A stretch of DNA of 64,000 nt from JAXLYX01 sp046351215 (GCA_046351215.1 JAXLYX010000006.1:639866-703865), one strand, 5' to 3'. Shown: positions 25,337 through 35,528, counted from the first letter of the stretch. The notes: generated by a model not told the origin, from the letters alone. A program made the numbers and translations.

Positions 25337-27880
25337 ATGCACCCACCCCCGAAGCGGAGCGCACTGGATCTCCTCGCCGACGTGCTGACCAAGCAGCGCG
25401 TGCCCGTGCTCGCGACGGTCTTCGTGGCGACGGCGCTCCTCGCCTCCCAGATCCCCAAGATCGAGCTCGACCCGGCGCCGGAGAACCTCATCGCCTCGTT
25501 CGAGGGGACCGAGCGCCAGACCGACGAGCGCTTCAAGCGGAATTTCGGTGATTCGGGCCGGGTGCTCGTGCTGCTCTTCGAGGGCCGGAACGTCCTCTCC
25601 GTCCCCGCGCTCCAGTACCAGCACGACGTCGCTCGGCACTTCCAGCGGCATCCGTGGGTCGAGCGCGTAGACGGCCTCACGGTCCTGCCGATGCCCCGTC
25701 GGAAGGCAGCGGCTCCCGAGCCCGAGGTCGTCGATCTCGAGGCCCTCGAGGCCGAGGACGCAGGTGGCGGCTCCGCCGACAACTTCGACCCCGGCGTCTA
25801 CCAGGCGCTCCTCGATCTCGTCGACGCGGATCCCGACCGTTTCCCGGGCGGCATCGACGAGCTCGGACCGCGACTGCAGAACGAGCTCGCGACGGATGCC
25901 GTGGTGCAGGGCGACCGCGTCACGGCCGAGGACGTGCAGGAGCTGACGACCGGCCTCGAGACCTCGCCCCTGCTCGTCGGCCGCCTGATCAGTCGCGACC
26001 ACACGACGGCCGCCGTCGCCTTCACGGTCAAGAACATCCCGGCGAAGCAGATGCCGCAGATGGTCCGGGCCCTGCGTCGGTACGTCGCGGGACACCAGGC
26101 GCCGAACGGCGTGACCGTCCGCATCGCGGGCCTGCCCTACCTGCGGGCGACGATGGTCGAGCAGATGCGCAACGACCAGATGATCCTGGTCCCGATCACG
26201 GTCGTGGTCTGCGCGTTCCTGCTCTACCTCTCGATGCGGTGGCTCCCGGGCGTCCTGCTTCCCATCGGCGCCGTCGGGCTCTGCGCGATCATGGTCGTCG
26301 GCGGGATGGCCGCGGCCGGCGAGCCGATGAACGTGCTCAACAACGTGATCCCACCGTTGTTGATCATCATCGGCATCAGTGAGGCGATCCACCTCGTCGA
26401 GCGCTACCGGGAGGAGCTCGCCCGCTCCGGCAACCAGATGGAGGCCGGCCACACCACCGTCGTCACGATGGCGGTCGCCTGCTTCCTCACGACGCTGACC
26501 ACGGCCGTCGGCTTCGCGGCCCTCGTGGTCTCGCGCACCGTGATGCTCCGGCACTTCGGCATCACGGCCGCTCTCGGCGTGATGCTCAGCTACGTGATGA
26601 CGATGGCCTTCGTGCCGCCGATCCTCACGTGGATCAAGGCTCCGCCGCCGGCCGACGAGAAGAAGCGCGGGCACTGGCTCGACCGCATCATCGTCCGCAT
26701 CACGGCCTGGATCATCCGCCGTCCCTGGGTCGCGCTGACGGCGACCGGCCTCTTCCTCGTCGTCTGCCTCGTGCTCGCGCAGCACGTGAGCCGCGATCAC
26801 GCGCTGCTCGACCAATTCGATGCCAACGACCCGGTCTACGTCACGACGCGCGTCCTCGAGGACAAGCTCGACGGGGTGCGCCCGCTCGAGGTGATGCTCA
26901 CGGCCGACGACCCGGCCGTCTTCCAGGATCCCGCCTTCATCGAGGACCTGCGCTCGGTCCAGCGTTGGAGCGAGCACGAGCCGGGCATCCTCCGCACGAT
27001 GACGTACGCCGACGTGCTGCGTCAGTCGCTCGCGCTCCTCTCGGGCGACGGCTCCGTCTGGCAGCGCCCGTTCGCGAACGCGCGCGAGGTCGACGCCGTG
27101 ACGCGGCTCCTCACGCAGCGCACGCCGAACCCGATGTCGACGTGGCGTACGGCGGACGGCAAGACGGTCCGTTTCCAGATCAAGCTCCGGGACATCGGCG
27201 CGCGCGGCACGATGGACTTCCTCTCGCGCCTCGAGGCCGAGATGCAGCGCAAGGTCGGCCGCCACCAGGGCGTCCACGTCGCCTTCACCGGCGAGGCCTA
27301 CAACGGCTCGCGCGGCACCGACGCCGTCATCCTCGACCTCGCGGGAAGCCTCTCGACCGCGGTCGTCCTGATCTTCATCCAGGTCGCGCTCCTCTTCCGT
27401 AGCGCCCGCCTCGGTGCGCTCTGCATCCCGCCGAACCTCGTTCCGCTCGCCGGTACCCTCGCGTACATGGTCGTCCGCGGCATCAAGCTCAACGCGGCGA
27501 CGGTGATCATCTTCTCGATCAGCATCGGTCTCGCCGACTACGGCACCATCCACGTCCTCTCGCGCTTCCAGGAGGAGACGCGGCGCGGCCTGAATGGCGC
27601 GGCGGCCATCATCCGGTCGGCGCGTGGGACGGGCCGTGCGGTGATCGTGGCGAACCTCACGCTGATGGCCGGCTTCGGCGTCCTGCTCCTGAGCTCGTTC
27701 AAGCCCGTGCAGCAGTTCGGCGAGCTGATCTCGGTCACGGTCGCGAACTGCCTCATCGCGACGGTCTTCATGCAGCCCGCGCTGCTCAAGGTCGCGGGGC
27801 TCTCGCGCAAGCAGAAGGCCGCCATCCGCGGAAGCGTCCGCACGCCGGTCGCGGCGCCCGCTACCGACGCGGGCGAGTAG
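25337..27880 (+). CDS. RND superfamily exporter (MMPL/HpnN-like)
   Basis: This 847-residue membrane transporter is built as two repeats, each with one N-terminal helix, a large periplasmic loop and about five helices. Helix 1 spans about 22-42 and the first helix cluster 280-430, including a GISEAIHLVERYREEL motif with the usual conserved acid and His. Helix 7 is near 450-470. The second cluster (650-810) contains FSISIGLADYGTIHVLSRFQEE. Relatives move lipids, hopanoids or other hydrophobic molecules using the proton gradient. No fusion partner is adjacent, which is normal for MMPL types. The start ATG 25337 is chosen because the upstream frame runs into tRNA-proximal non-coding DNA. Confidence 0.83.
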   Translation: MHPPPKRSALDLLADVLTKQRVPVLATVFVATALLASQIPKIELDPAPENLIASFEGTERQTDERFKRNFGDSGRVLVLLFEGRNVLSVPALQYQHDVARHFQRHPWVERVDGLTVLPMPRRKAAAPEPEVVDLEALEAEDAGGGSADNFDPGVYQALLDLVDADPDRFPGGIDELGPRLQNELATDAVVQGDRVTAEDVQELTTGLETSPLLVGRLISRDHTTAAVAFTVKNIPAKQMPQMVRALRRYVAGHQAPNGVTVRIAGLPYLRATMVEQMRNDQMILVPITVVVCAFLLYLSMRWLPGVLLPIGAVGLCAIMVVGGMAAAGEPMNVLNNVIPPLLIIIGISEAIHLVERYREELARSGNQMEAGHTTVVTMAVACFLTTLTTAVGFAALVVSRTVMLRHFGITAALGVMLSYVMTMAFVPPILTWIKAPPPADEKKRGHWLDRIIVRITAWIIRRPWVALTATGLFLVVCLVLAQHVSRDHALLDQFDANDPVYVTTRVLEDKLDGVRPLEVMLTADDPAVFQDPAFIEDLRSVQRWSEHEPGILRTMTYADVLRQSLALLSGDGSVWQRPFANAREVDAVTRLLTQRTPNPMSTWRTADGKTVRFQIKLRDIGARGTMDFLSRLEAEMQRKVGRHQGVHVAFTGEAYNGSRGTDAVILDLAGSLSTAVVLIFIQVALLFRSARLGALCIPPNLVPLAGTLAYMVVRGIKLNAATVIIFSISIGLADYGTIHVLSRFQEETRRGLNGAAAIIRSARGTGRAVIVANLTLMAGFGVLLLSSFKPVQQFGELISVTVANCLIATVFMQPALLKVAGLSRKQKAAIRGSVRTPVAAPATDAGE

Positions 27881-27902
27881 GGCGTCCGGTCGGGCGAGGA
27901 CG

Positions 27903-27930
27903 CGTCCCGGATCGCGCTCGATCCGGGACG
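27903..27930. terminator. strong hairpin between convergent RND exporter and ilvE
   Basis: CGTCCCGGATCG / CGATCCGGGACG form a perfect 12-bp stem with a 4-base loop, 22 bp after the exporter stop and 31 bp from the ilvE stop. No T-run follows on either strand, but the position suggests bidirectional termination. Confidence 0.6.
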
Positions 27931-27932
27931 GT

Positions 27933-27956
27933 GCGTTCGCCGCCGACCGCGAACGC
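27933..27956. terminator. second hairpin of the same intergenic region
   Basis: GCGTTCGC and GCGAACGC pair over 8 bp with an 8-base loop, only 6 bp from the ilvE stop codon. It probably acts with the hairpin at 27903. Confidence 0.45.
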
Positions 27957-27961
27957 GTCGC

Positions 27962-28882
27962 TCAGACGTAGTCGAGCCAGCTCGCGTCCGGCGGGTTCAC
28001 GCCGCGGACGACCTCGAAGTAGCGGGCCTGGGCCTTCTGCGTGATCGGTCCGCGGGCGCCGTTGCCGATCGTGCGGTCGTCGATCTCGCGCACGGGCGTG
28101 CACTCGGCCGCGGTGCCGACCATGAAGACCTCGTCCGCGATGTAGAGCTCGTCGCGGGCGACGGGGCGCTCGATCACCTCGAGGCCCATGTCGCGGAGGA
28201 TCCGGATCATGGAGTCGCGCGTGATCCCCTGGAGGATCGACGCGCCGAGCGCCGGCGTCACGACCTTGCCGTCGCGGATGACGAAGATGTTCTCTCCCGA
28301 GGCCTCGCTCACGTAGCCCTGGGGATCGAGGAGGATCGCCTCGTCGTAGCCCGCCGCGAGGACCTCGCGCTTCGCGAGGATCGAGTTCACGTAGTGGCCG
28401 ACGATCTTGCCCTTGGCCATCAGCGAGTTCACGCCCGCGCGGTTGTAGGAGCTGACCTTGGCGCGGATGCCCTTGGCGAGTCCCTCTTCGCCGAGGTAGG
28501 TGCCCCAGCGCCACACGACGATGGTCACGCGCGTGGGGTTCTGGCGGGCGCCGAGGCCCATCGCACCGTCGCCGATGAAGGCGAGCGGGCGGATGTAGCA
28601 TTCGTCGAGCTTGTTGACCCGGATGGTCTCCTTGCACGCCTCGACGAGCTGCTCGGGCGTGTAGGGCATCGGGAGGGTGCAGATCTTCGCCGAGTCGAAG
28701 AGACGGCGGATGTGCTCCTCGAGCCGGAAGACGGCGCTGCGGCCGTCGGCGGTCTTGTAGCAACGAATGCCCTCGAACACGCCGAGACCGTAGTGGAGGG
28801 TGTGCGTGAGGATGTGGACGTTCGCGTCGTCCCAGTTCACGAGCTTCCCGTCGAACCAGATCTTCTCCACCTTGTCGACCAT
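27962..28882 (-). CDS. ilvE: branched-chain amino acid aminotransferase (IlvE)
   Basis: This 306-residue PLP enzyme of fold type IV catalyses the last step of Ile, Val and Leu synthesis. The N-terminus KIWFDGKLVNWDDANVHILTHTLHYGLGVFEGIR contains the family signature, seen here in parts. The RPLAFIG and GKIVGHYVNSILAKREV segments are next, the latter carrying the candidate Schiff-base lysine. YDEAILLDPQGYVSEASGENIFV matches the phosphate-binding region. Length and motifs fit IlvE rather than D-amino-acid aminotransferase. It is a single gene between the exporter and glnE. Confidence 0.94.
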   Translation of the reverse strand: MVDKVEKIWFDGKLVNWDDANVHILTHTLHYGLGVFEGIRCYKTADGRSAVFRLEEHIRRLFDSAKICTLPMPYTPEQLVEACKETIRVNKLDECYIRPLAFIGDGAMGLGARQNPTRVTIVVWRWGTYLGEEGLAKGIRAKVSSYNRAGVNSLMAKGKIVGHYVNSILAKREVLAAGYDEAILLDPQGYVSEASGENIFVIRDGKVVTPALGASILQGITRDSMIRILRDMGLEVIERPVARDELYIADEVFMVGTAAECTPVREIDDRTIGNGARGPITQKAQARYFEVVRGVNPPDASWLDYV

Positions 28883-28955
28883 CGCTACCGCTCCTCGGAA
28901 AGGGCTCCGTACCTAGCACAGGGAGGGCCCCCCGTGGAGGGAGGCCCGGATGGGG

Positions 28956-31952
28956 TCACGTCTCCTCGGTGGGCCAGGGCGCCACGAGGCCCACCGGCGC
29001 CACGATGCGCTCGAAGATCCGGCGCACGTCCGTCGCGCGACGGATCCAGGTGTCGACGAGGACCTCGCCCGGCTCGACGCCGTCGCGTTGCCGCATCCGC
29101 AGGCGACGCGCCACCCGATCGGCCATCGGGCCTCCGGGCACGATGGCTGCTTCGCGATGCTCGTCGACGAGCTTCACCGACTGCTCGACCTCGCGGAAGA
29201 AGCGGAAGGCCTCCTCGAGCACGTCCGAGTCGTTGCGCGAGAGGTAGCCGGCAGCGCGCAGGGCACGGAGCGCCTCGATCGTGTTGCCCTTGTGGACGCG
29301 CCGGTCGTCGCCGTGCTTCTGGCAGAGCCATTGCGCGAGGAATTCCACGTCGACGAGGCCGCCGAAGCCCGTCTTCGCGTGGAAGCGATCGCTCTTCTCG
29401 TTCGAGAGCTCGACCTCCATCCGCTTGCGCATCTCCGCGAGCTCGGGCCCCGGCACGGCGCCGTGCGAGTAGGCCGTCGCCTCCATGCGCTCCTCGAGGA
29501 GGCGCGCGAGCGTGGGATCGCCCGCGACGACGCGCGCCCGGATCAGCGCCTGACGCTCCCATGCGGCGCCGGACGTCTCGAAGTAGCGGTCGAAGGCGGC
29601 GATCGACTGCACGAGCGGACCGCGGGTGCCGTTCGGCCGCAGCCGCGTGTCGGTCTCGTAGCCCGGTCCCTCGGCCTCGAGCTGCGAGAGGAGGGCGAGG
29701 GTCCGCTGGCCGACGCGCGCGAAGGCCTCGGTGTTGTCGACGACCCGGCCGCGCGGCCCACCGTCGGTCACCCCGTCCGCGCCGTAGTAGAAGACGAGAT
29801 CGAGGTCGCTCCCGAAGCCCATCTCGCGGCTCCCGAGCTTCCCCATGCCGACGACGACCATCGTCGCGGGCATGGCCTCGTCGGTCGTCGGGCTCCCGAA
29901 GCGGAGCCGTGTCTCCTCGGTGGCGAAGCGGAAGGCGGCGTCGATCTGGCAGTCGGCGAGCGCGGTGAGCCGCTCCTGCGTCTCGCCGAGATCGACGTCG
30001 CCCGAGACGTAGGCGAGGCCGATCCGCAGCGTGAGCTCGCGCTTCAACCTCCGCATCGCCGACACGTAGTCCTCGGGGTCCGGGAGCGCTTCGAATCGGA
30101 ACGGGCGCTCGCCGTGCGCGTCGCGGATCTCCTGCACCGTGGGCATGGCGCCGCGGAGCGCGACGATCTCGTCCATCGACTCGGGATGGCCGATCATCGC
30201 CGCGGAGAGCGTGGCGCTCGCTCCGAAGAAGCCGACGAGCCGACGCGCGATCATCGGCTGCTCGAGGATCATCCGGTCGTAGCTCCACTCGCCCTTCACC
30301 TTCGCGAAGAAGTCCGCGAGGCAACGGATGGCCGTGTCCGGATGCGCGGCGTTGCGGACCTCGGAGAGGAGCAGCTTCGCGAGGCCGGGCGCGCGCTCGA
30401 GGCCGGCCGGCCCCAGCGGCGAATACGCATGACGCGCGAGCCTCCGCAGATGGGCGGCGGACTCCATGGGATCCTGCACCGGCAAGGCCTCGGCCACGGC
30501 CTCGGCGATCGCGTCGTTCGAGGCGCCCGTCGTGACGAGGTCGATCAAGCGATCGAGCTTCGGATCGGCGCCCTCGGGCGCCTGGCCCTCGAGGAGGGTG
30601 TCGAAGAGGCGCGCGACGCGATGCTTGGCAGCGCGGAAGGCGGTGTCGAAGGCGGCCCCGTCGTCGAACCCGAGAGAGCGAGCGAAGCGGTCGCGCTCCG
30701 GCCCGAGGGGCGGGAGGTCGTGCGTCTGATGGCTCACGCGCATGTGGATGCGGTGCTCCACGCTGCGGAGCAGCGCCCAGTCCGCCCCGAGGGTCATCGC
30801 CTCCTGATGCCCGACGAGCCCCTGGGCCCGGAGCTTCCGGAGCGCCTGCGTGGTGCTCGGCGTCTGCAGCTGCGGATGCACTCCGCCCCAGAGCAGCTGC
30901 AGCGTCTGGAGGTAGAACTCGGCCTCGCGGATGCCTCCGCGGCAGAGCTTCACGTCACGCTCCGGATCCGACTTCAGCTCGCGGCGCGCGCGGTTCACCA
31001 TCTCCGTCATCTCGATGGCGATCCGCGGATCGACGGTACGCCGGTAGATGAAGGGCCGGAGGACCGAGAGCAGCTCGTAGCCGAAGGCGAGGTCGCCCGC
31101 GATCGGCCTCGCCCGGAGCATCGCCGCGCGCTCCCACGTGCGGCCGAACGACTCGTAGTAGCGCTCCGCGCTCGCGAGGGAATTGGCGACCGGACCTTGG
31201 CTGCCTTCCGGACGGAGGCGCAGGTCGACGCGGAAGCAGAAGCCGTCCTCCGTGACGTCGCCGAGGGCGTTGGTCAGTCGGGTGCCGAGACGGGTGAAGG
31301 CGTCGTGGATCGAGATGTCCCCGTTCCCGACCTGCCCTTCGTCGGTCCCGTAGAAGTAGATGAGGTCGATGTCGCTGCCGAGGTTCAGCTCCCGGCCGCC
31401 GAGCTTGCCCATCCCGAGGACGACGAACGGGACGGGCTGGCCGTCCGGATCGAGGATCGCGCCGTGCCGGCGTTCGACGGTGCGACGGCAGGCGGCCAGG
31501 GCCGCGTCGGTGGCTCCGGCGGCCAGGGCGGCCATCTCGGCGCTCGTCTGGTCGACGTCGGCGAGGCGGAAGACCTCGCGCAGGACGATCCGGACCATGC
31601 ACCGATGCCGCAGGCGCCGGAGGGCCTTCCGGAGCTCGGGGCCGTCCTCGAGCTCGGCGGTCGCGGCGAGGAAGCGCTCCCGCATCCCGTCCTCGTCGTC
31701 GGCCAGGCCCAGGGGCCGCGCGAGGACGTCGGCGAGGAGGTCGAGATCGGCCGTGCACAGGGGGAGGTAGGCCGGGGCGTGCTCGCCGAGGGCCGAGACC
31801 GCCTCCCGGATGGCGGGCTCGGAGAGGTCGCCCCCGGCGCTCGTGTAGACCGCGATCGCGCTCTCACCCGCGGGCGTGCTCGTGACCCGATGGGACGACG
31901 AGGCGGCATGGGGGCGTCGCGTGGGGGTGTCGGACGAGGCCATGGCGCGCAT
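28956..31952 (-). CDS. glnE: glutamate-ammonia-ligase adenylyltransferase (GlnE)
   Basis: This 998-residue bifunctional enzyme adenylylates and de-adenylylates glutamine synthetase according to nitrogen state. Two nucleotidyltransferase cores are visible: GMGKLGGRELNLGSDIDLIY (181-199; GSDIDLI at 192-198) and GFGSDLDLVFYYG near residue 712. Helical domains and the YSHG-to-NEKSDRFHAKTGFGGLVDVEFLAQ C-terminal signature follow. A few residues at the N-terminus are low complexity; Met4 is an alternative start. No glnB, glnD or glnA is in the window. It is divergent from yajC, whose promoter lies in the 120-bp gap. Confidence 0.95.
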   Translation of the reverse strand: MRAMASSDTPTRRPHAASSSHRVTSTPAGESAIAVYTSAGGDLSEPAIREAVSALGEHAPAYLPLCTADLDLLADVLARPLGLADDEDGMRERFLAATAELEDGPELRKALRRLRHRCMVRIVLREVFRLADVDQTSAEMAALAAGATDAALAACRRTVERRHGAILDPDGQPVPFVVLGMGKLGGRELNLGSDIDLIYFYGTDEGQVGNGDISIHDAFTRLGTRLTNALGDVTEDGFCFRVDLRLRPEGSQGPVANSLASAERYYESFGRTWERAAMLRARPIAGDLAFGYELLSVLRPFIYRRTVDPRIAIEMTEMVNRARRELKSDPERDVKLCRGGIREAEFYLQTLQLLWGGVHPQLQTPSTTQALRKLRAQGLVGHQEAMTLGADWALLRSVEHRIHMRVSHQTHDLPPLGPERDRFARSLGFDDGAAFDTAFRAAKHRVARLFDTLLEGQAPEGADPKLDRLIDLVTTGASNDAIAEAVAEALPVQDPMESAAHLRRLARHAYSPLGPAGLERAPGLAKLLLSEVRNAAHPDTAIRCLADFFAKVKGEWSYDRMILEQPMIARRLVGFFGASATLSAAMIGHPESMDEIVALRGAMPTVQEIRDAHGERPFRFEALPDPEDYVSAMRRLKRELTLRIGLAYVSGDVDLGETQERLTALADCQIDAAFRFATEETRLRFGSPTTDEAMPATMVVVGMGKLGSREMGFGSDLDLVFYYGADGVTDGGPRGRVVDNTEAFARVGQRTLALLSQLEAEGPGYETDTRLRPNGTRGPLVQSIAAFDRYFETSGAAWERQALIRARVVAGDPTLARLLEERMEATAYSHGAVPGPELAEMRKRMEVELSNEKSDRFHAKTGFGGLVDVEFLAQWLCQKHGDDRRVHKGNTIEALRALRAAGYLSRNDSDVLEEAFRFFREVEQSVKLVDEHREAAIVPGGPMADRVARRLRMRQRDGVEPGEVLVDTWIRRATDVRRIFERIVAPVGLVAPWPTEET

Positions 31953-31962
31953 CCTGCCACGG

Positions 31963-31991
31963 TTGACGGCCCCGGGGGACTGAAGTAGAAG
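31963..31991 (+). promoter_or_regulatory. putative promoter of yajC-secD-secF
   Basis: TTGACG (31963-31968) and TAGAAG (31986-31991) are separated by 17 bp. They lie 84 bp before the yajC GTG, leaving a 5' leader of about 75 bases. Confidence 0.5.
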
Positions 31992-32074
31992 GTCGCGACC
32001 TTTCGGCGGCCCGAGGGTCTGCGCGCCCGTCGTCTCGCGTGCGACCCGTGCCGGAGCGAGGGGACGAGGTAACC

Positions 32075-32473
32075 GTGCAGCTCATCGTGATCGACATGCT
32101 CCATGCGCTCCAGCCCGCAGGCACCGCCGCGAGCGGAGGCGGAGGCGGCGGGGCTGCCGGCGGCGCGGCGGCCGGCGGGCCGGGCTGGGTCATGCAGTTC
32201 CTGCCCCTGATCCTCGTCTTCGTCGTCATGTACTTCGTGATGATCCGCCCGCAGGTGAAGCAGCAGCGGGAGCGCGAAGAGATGCTGAAGGCCCTGCAGA
32301 AGGGCCAGACCGTCCGCACGGACTCCGGCATCCGCGGCGAGATCCTGGCGATCACCGACACCGAGGTGACGCTCCTCATCGCCGAGAAGACCAAGATCAA
32401 CATCCTCCGCAGCCGAATCGCGGGCCCCGAGAAGGCCGGCGAGGCGCCGAAGGACTCGACGAACAAGGACTGA
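32075..32473 (+). CDS. yajC: preprotein translocase subunit YajC
   Basis: This 132-residue protein of the SecDF-YajC complex has one transmembrane helix (MQFLPLILVFVVMYFVMIRP) followed by a conserved KQQREREEMLKALQKGQTVRT cytoplasmic segment and GIRGEI. A Gly/Ala-rich stretch of about 25 residues precedes the helix. The GTG at 32075 is used, with a GAGG ribosome site; an in-frame GTG at 32039 would add 12 residues unlike YajC. It heads the yajC-secD-secF unit. Confidence 0.92.
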   Translation: MQLIVIDMLHALQPAGTAASGGGGGGAAGGAAAGGPGWVMQFLPLILVFVVMYFVMIRPQVKQQREREEMLKALQKGQTVRTDSGIRGEILAITDTEVTLLIAEKTKINILRSRIAGPEKAGEAPKDSTNKD

Positions 32474-32522
32474 GCATCCGGTTCCCGGCGGCCTTTCGCG
32501 GCCGCCCGGACGGAAGGACACC

Positions 32523-34346
32523 ATGGACAGAGGTTGGTACCTTCGCTTCTCCACGGTCCTCGCCTCCACGCTCCTCGCGTGGTGTGCGCTGTGGCCGAGC
32601 CTCGATCGCTGGGTCCCGGCCCCGGCTTTCATCAAGTCGACCTTTTCCGGGCGCCTGAGCCCCGGTCTCGACATCCGCGGCGGCCTCCGCCTGATGTACG
32701 AGGTCGAGGTCGACGAGTACATCCGGGACACCCGTGACCGCCGCGCCGAGCAGCTGCAGCGGAAGGTCGGCGTGAAGCTGGGCGTGCTCACCGAGGAGGA
32801 GGCGGCCTCTCCGACCGAGGAGAAGCTCGTCCAGCTCCGCGCGCGCGTCCGCGTCGAGCGCACCGGCGAGACGGGCATCCGCCTGAAGTTCCAGTCGGCC
32901 GCCGACAAGGACAAGATCACGCGCGAGTGGCTCCGCGAGAGCTTCGACGATCTCCGGATCGACCGGACGAGCTCGTCGGGCAACGACCTCGTGGTCATGC
33001 TCCGCGAGGAGCGCCTCGAGCGTCTGCGGGAGACGGCGGTCGGCCAGGCCGTCCGCACGATCCACGAGCGCGTCGACACGCTCGGTCTCCGCGAAGCCGC
33101 GGTCTCCGGCCGCGAGCAGGACGTGATCGTCGAGATCCCGGGCGCGGACGACGCGATGTTCGAGCGCATCCGCGGCATCATCAGCCGCACGGCGCGCCTC
33201 GAGTTCAAGGTCGTCGCCGACGGCGAGAACGACTGGATCCCGGCCGAGCTCCCGCAGGGCATCACGCGCTCGCAGGAGAGCGCCCCCGCCGGCGAGGGCC
33301 GTCCCAGCGTCCAGTCCGACTACCTCGTCACCGAGGGCACGGACGGCCGCGAGCGGCTCCAGGCGTTCGTCGCCACGCTGCAGATTCCCGAGGGCCACCA
33401 GGTGGCCATCGGACAGCTCCCGGCCGATCAGGACTCGGGCTCGGCCCGCGTCGAGCGTTGGCGCACCTACCACCTCCTCGACTCCACCGAGGTGACGGGC
33501 GAGGACATCGAGGACGCCTTCACGAGCTTCGATCCGCAGACCAACAACCCGATCGTCTCGCTGCAGTTCAAGCAGCAGGGCGCCCGCGAGTTCGAGGAGA
33601 TGACGGGCCGCAACGTCCAGCGCCGCATGGCGATCGTCCTCGACGACCGCGTCGAGAACGCGCCGGTCATCCAGCAGCGCATCGGCGGTGGACGGGCGCA
33701 GATCACGCTCGGCTCCTTCCTCGACTACAACAAGGTCATCCAGGAGGCCGACGACCTGGTCGTCGTGCTCAAGGCCGGCGCGCTCCCCGCGCCCCTCCGC
33801 CCCTCGAACGAGCAGCTCATCGGACCGACCCTCGGTCGGGACGCGGTCGAGCAGGGCATCATCGCGGCCGGTCTCGGCATCGCCCTCGTGCTCGTGCTCA
33901 TGGCCGTCTACTACGAGGCGGCGGGCCTGGTGGCGAACCTGATGGTCCTCATCAACCTGCTGATGCAGCTCGCGCTGATGGCCGCCTTCGAGGCGACCAT
34001 CACGCTGCCGGGCATCGCGGCCATCGCGCTCACGGTCGGCATGGCCGTCGACGCGAACGTGCTCATCACCGAGCGCATCCGAGAGGAGCTCCGCATCGGC
34101 AAGTCGCCACGCTCCGCCGTGGAGCAGGGCTACGACCGCGCCTTCTCGTCCATCCTCGACAGCCAGCTGACCACCCTGATCGCCGGCGTCGTGCTCTTCC
34201 AGTTCGGAACCGGACCCATCAAGGGCTTCGCCGTGATGCTCATGATCGGCATCGTGACCTCGCTCTTCACGGGCATCTTCTGCTCGAAGGTCGCCATGGA
34301 CGGAATCGTCCGGGGCCTCCGCGTCGAGCGTCTGCGGGTGGGGTGA
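32523..34346 (+). CDS. secD: protein translocase subunit SecD
   Basis: This 607-residue RND-type subunit uses the proton gradient to pull exported proteins through SecYEG. It has one N-terminal helix, the GLDIRGGLRLMYEVEVDEY segment, a large periplasmic P1 region (about 55-420) and five C-terminal helices. The conserved IGPTLGRDAVEQGI and TVGMAVDANVLITERIREEL motifs are present in the membrane domain. Length is normal. secF begins 5 bp after the stop. Confidence 0.96.
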   Translation: MDRGWYLRFSTVLASTLLAWCALWPSLDRWVPAPAFIKSTFSGRLSPGLDIRGGLRLMYEVEVDEYIRDTRDRRAEQLQRKVGVKLGVLTEEEAASPTEEKLVQLRARVRVERTGETGIRLKFQSAADKDKITREWLRESFDDLRIDRTSSSGNDLVVMLREERLERLRETAVGQAVRTIHERVDTLGLREAAVSGREQDVIVEIPGADDAMFERIRGIISRTARLEFKVVADGENDWIPAELPQGITRSQESAPAGEGRPSVQSDYLVTEGTDGRERLQAFVATLQIPEGHQVAIGQLPADQDSGSARVERWRTYHLLDSTEVTGEDIEDAFTSFDPQTNNPIVSLQFKQQGAREFEEMTGRNVQRRMAIVLDDRVENAPVIQQRIGGGRAQITLGSFLDYNKVIQEADDLVVVLKAGALPAPLRPSNEQLIGPTLGRDAVEQGIIAAGLGIALVLVLMAVYYEAAGLVANLMVLINLLMQLALMAAFEATITLPGIAAIALTVGMAVDANVLITERIREELRIGKSPRSAVEQGYDRAFSSILDSQLTTLIAGVVLFQFGTGPIKGFAVMLMIGIVTSLFTGIFCSKVAMDGIVRGLRVERLRVG

Positions 34347-34350
34347 GACC

Positions 34351-35508
34351 ATGGAATTCTTCACGCCCGGTCGCGTCGTCGACTTCATGAAGTACCGGAA
34401 GCCGGTCATCACGGCTTCCATCGTCATGTCCATCCTCAGCCTCGCGTCGCTCTTCTTCCCGGGGCCCAACCTGGGAACGGACTTCGCCGGCGGCACCGAG
34501 CTCCAGCTGCGCTTCCGCGGCTCGGTCTCGAGTGCCGAGCTCCGCGGCGCGCTCGCGCAGTCGGGCTTCCGCGACGCCGACGTCATCGGCGTCCAGGGCG
34601 CGCGCAGCGAGTACATCGTCCGCGTCCGCGAGGTCTCGGCCATCTCGGGCAGCGTGCAGACGGCCATCGAGCAGGCGGCCCGCAGCACGCTGGGAGCGAC
34701 CGTCGTGCGCGTCTCGCCCGGCGGCGACAAGATCTCGCTCCGGCTCTCCGCCTCTCACGACATCGCCGAGATCCAGCAGGTGCTCGGGCAGGCGGGCGCG
34801 CGCGTCCGCAGCGTCAACGCCTTCGGCTCGCCGGAGGAGCACAAGTACGAGGCGCACCTCGTCGGCATCGGTGACGAGATCGTCGCGAAGCTCCAGCAGC
34901 GCCTCGGCGACAAGGCCCCGCGCTCGGCGCTCCGGGTCGAGTGGGTCGGACCGCGCGCCGGTCAGCAGCTCCGCGATGCCGCGGTGAAGTCGATCATCTA
35001 CGCGATGGTCTTCATCATGGTCTACGTCGCATTCCGCTTCGATCTGCGGTTCGCGCCGGGTGGCATCGTCGCCCTCGTCCACGACGTGATGATCACGATC
35101 GGCGCCTACGTGCTCGTCCGCAAGGAGGTCGGTCTGACGACCGTCGCCGCCCTGCTGACGATCCTCGGCTACTCGATCAACGACACGATCGTCGTCTACG
35201 ACCGTATCCGCGAGAACCTCGGCCGCCACCGCGGCAAGAGCCTCCGCGAGATCATCAACATCAGCACCTCGGAGACGCTCGGCCGCACGATCATGACGTC
35301 GGCGACGACGCTGATCTCGATCGTGCCCTTCCTGATCTTCGGCACCTCGGCGGTGAAGGACATCGCCTTCGCCCTCGTGATCGGCATCGGCATCGGCACG
35401 TACTCTTCGGTCTACATCGCCGCGCCCGTGACCGAGTTCATCGATCGCCGCTTCTTCGCCTCGGCGGTCGCGCAGGGCTCGAAGAAGCCTTCGGGCGCGA
35501 AGGCCTGA
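34351..35508 (+). CDS. secF: protein translocase subunit SecF
   Basis: This 385-residue partner of SecD has an N-terminal helix (about 20-40) and the GTDFAGGTELQLRF motif. A small periplasmic domain follows, then VGPRAGQQLRDAAVKSI and the membrane motif GYSINDTIVVYDRIRENL. It acts with SecD and YajC at the inner membrane in the late steps of protein export. recJ follows after 20 bp and may be part of the same transcript. Confidence 0.96.
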   Translation: MEFFTPGRVVDFMKYRKPVITASIVMSILSLASLFFPGPNLGTDFAGGTELQLRFRGSVSSAELRGALAQSGFRDADVIGVQGARSEYIVRVREVSAISGSVQTAIEQAARSTLGATVVRVSPGGDKISLRLSASHDIAEIQQVLGQAGARVRSVNAFGSPEEHKYEAHLVGIGDEIVAKLQQRLGDKAPRSALRVEWVGPRAGQQLRDAAVKSIIYAMVFIMVYVAFRFDLRFAPGGIVALVHDVMITIGAYVLVRKEVGLTTVAALLTILGYSINDTIVVYDRIRENLGRHRGKSLREIINISTSETLGRTIMTSATTLISIVPFLIFGTSAVKDIAFALVIGIGIGTYSSVYIAAPVTEFIDRRFFASAVAQGSKKPSGAKA

Positions 35509-35528
35509 GGCACCGTAGGGGCGCACGG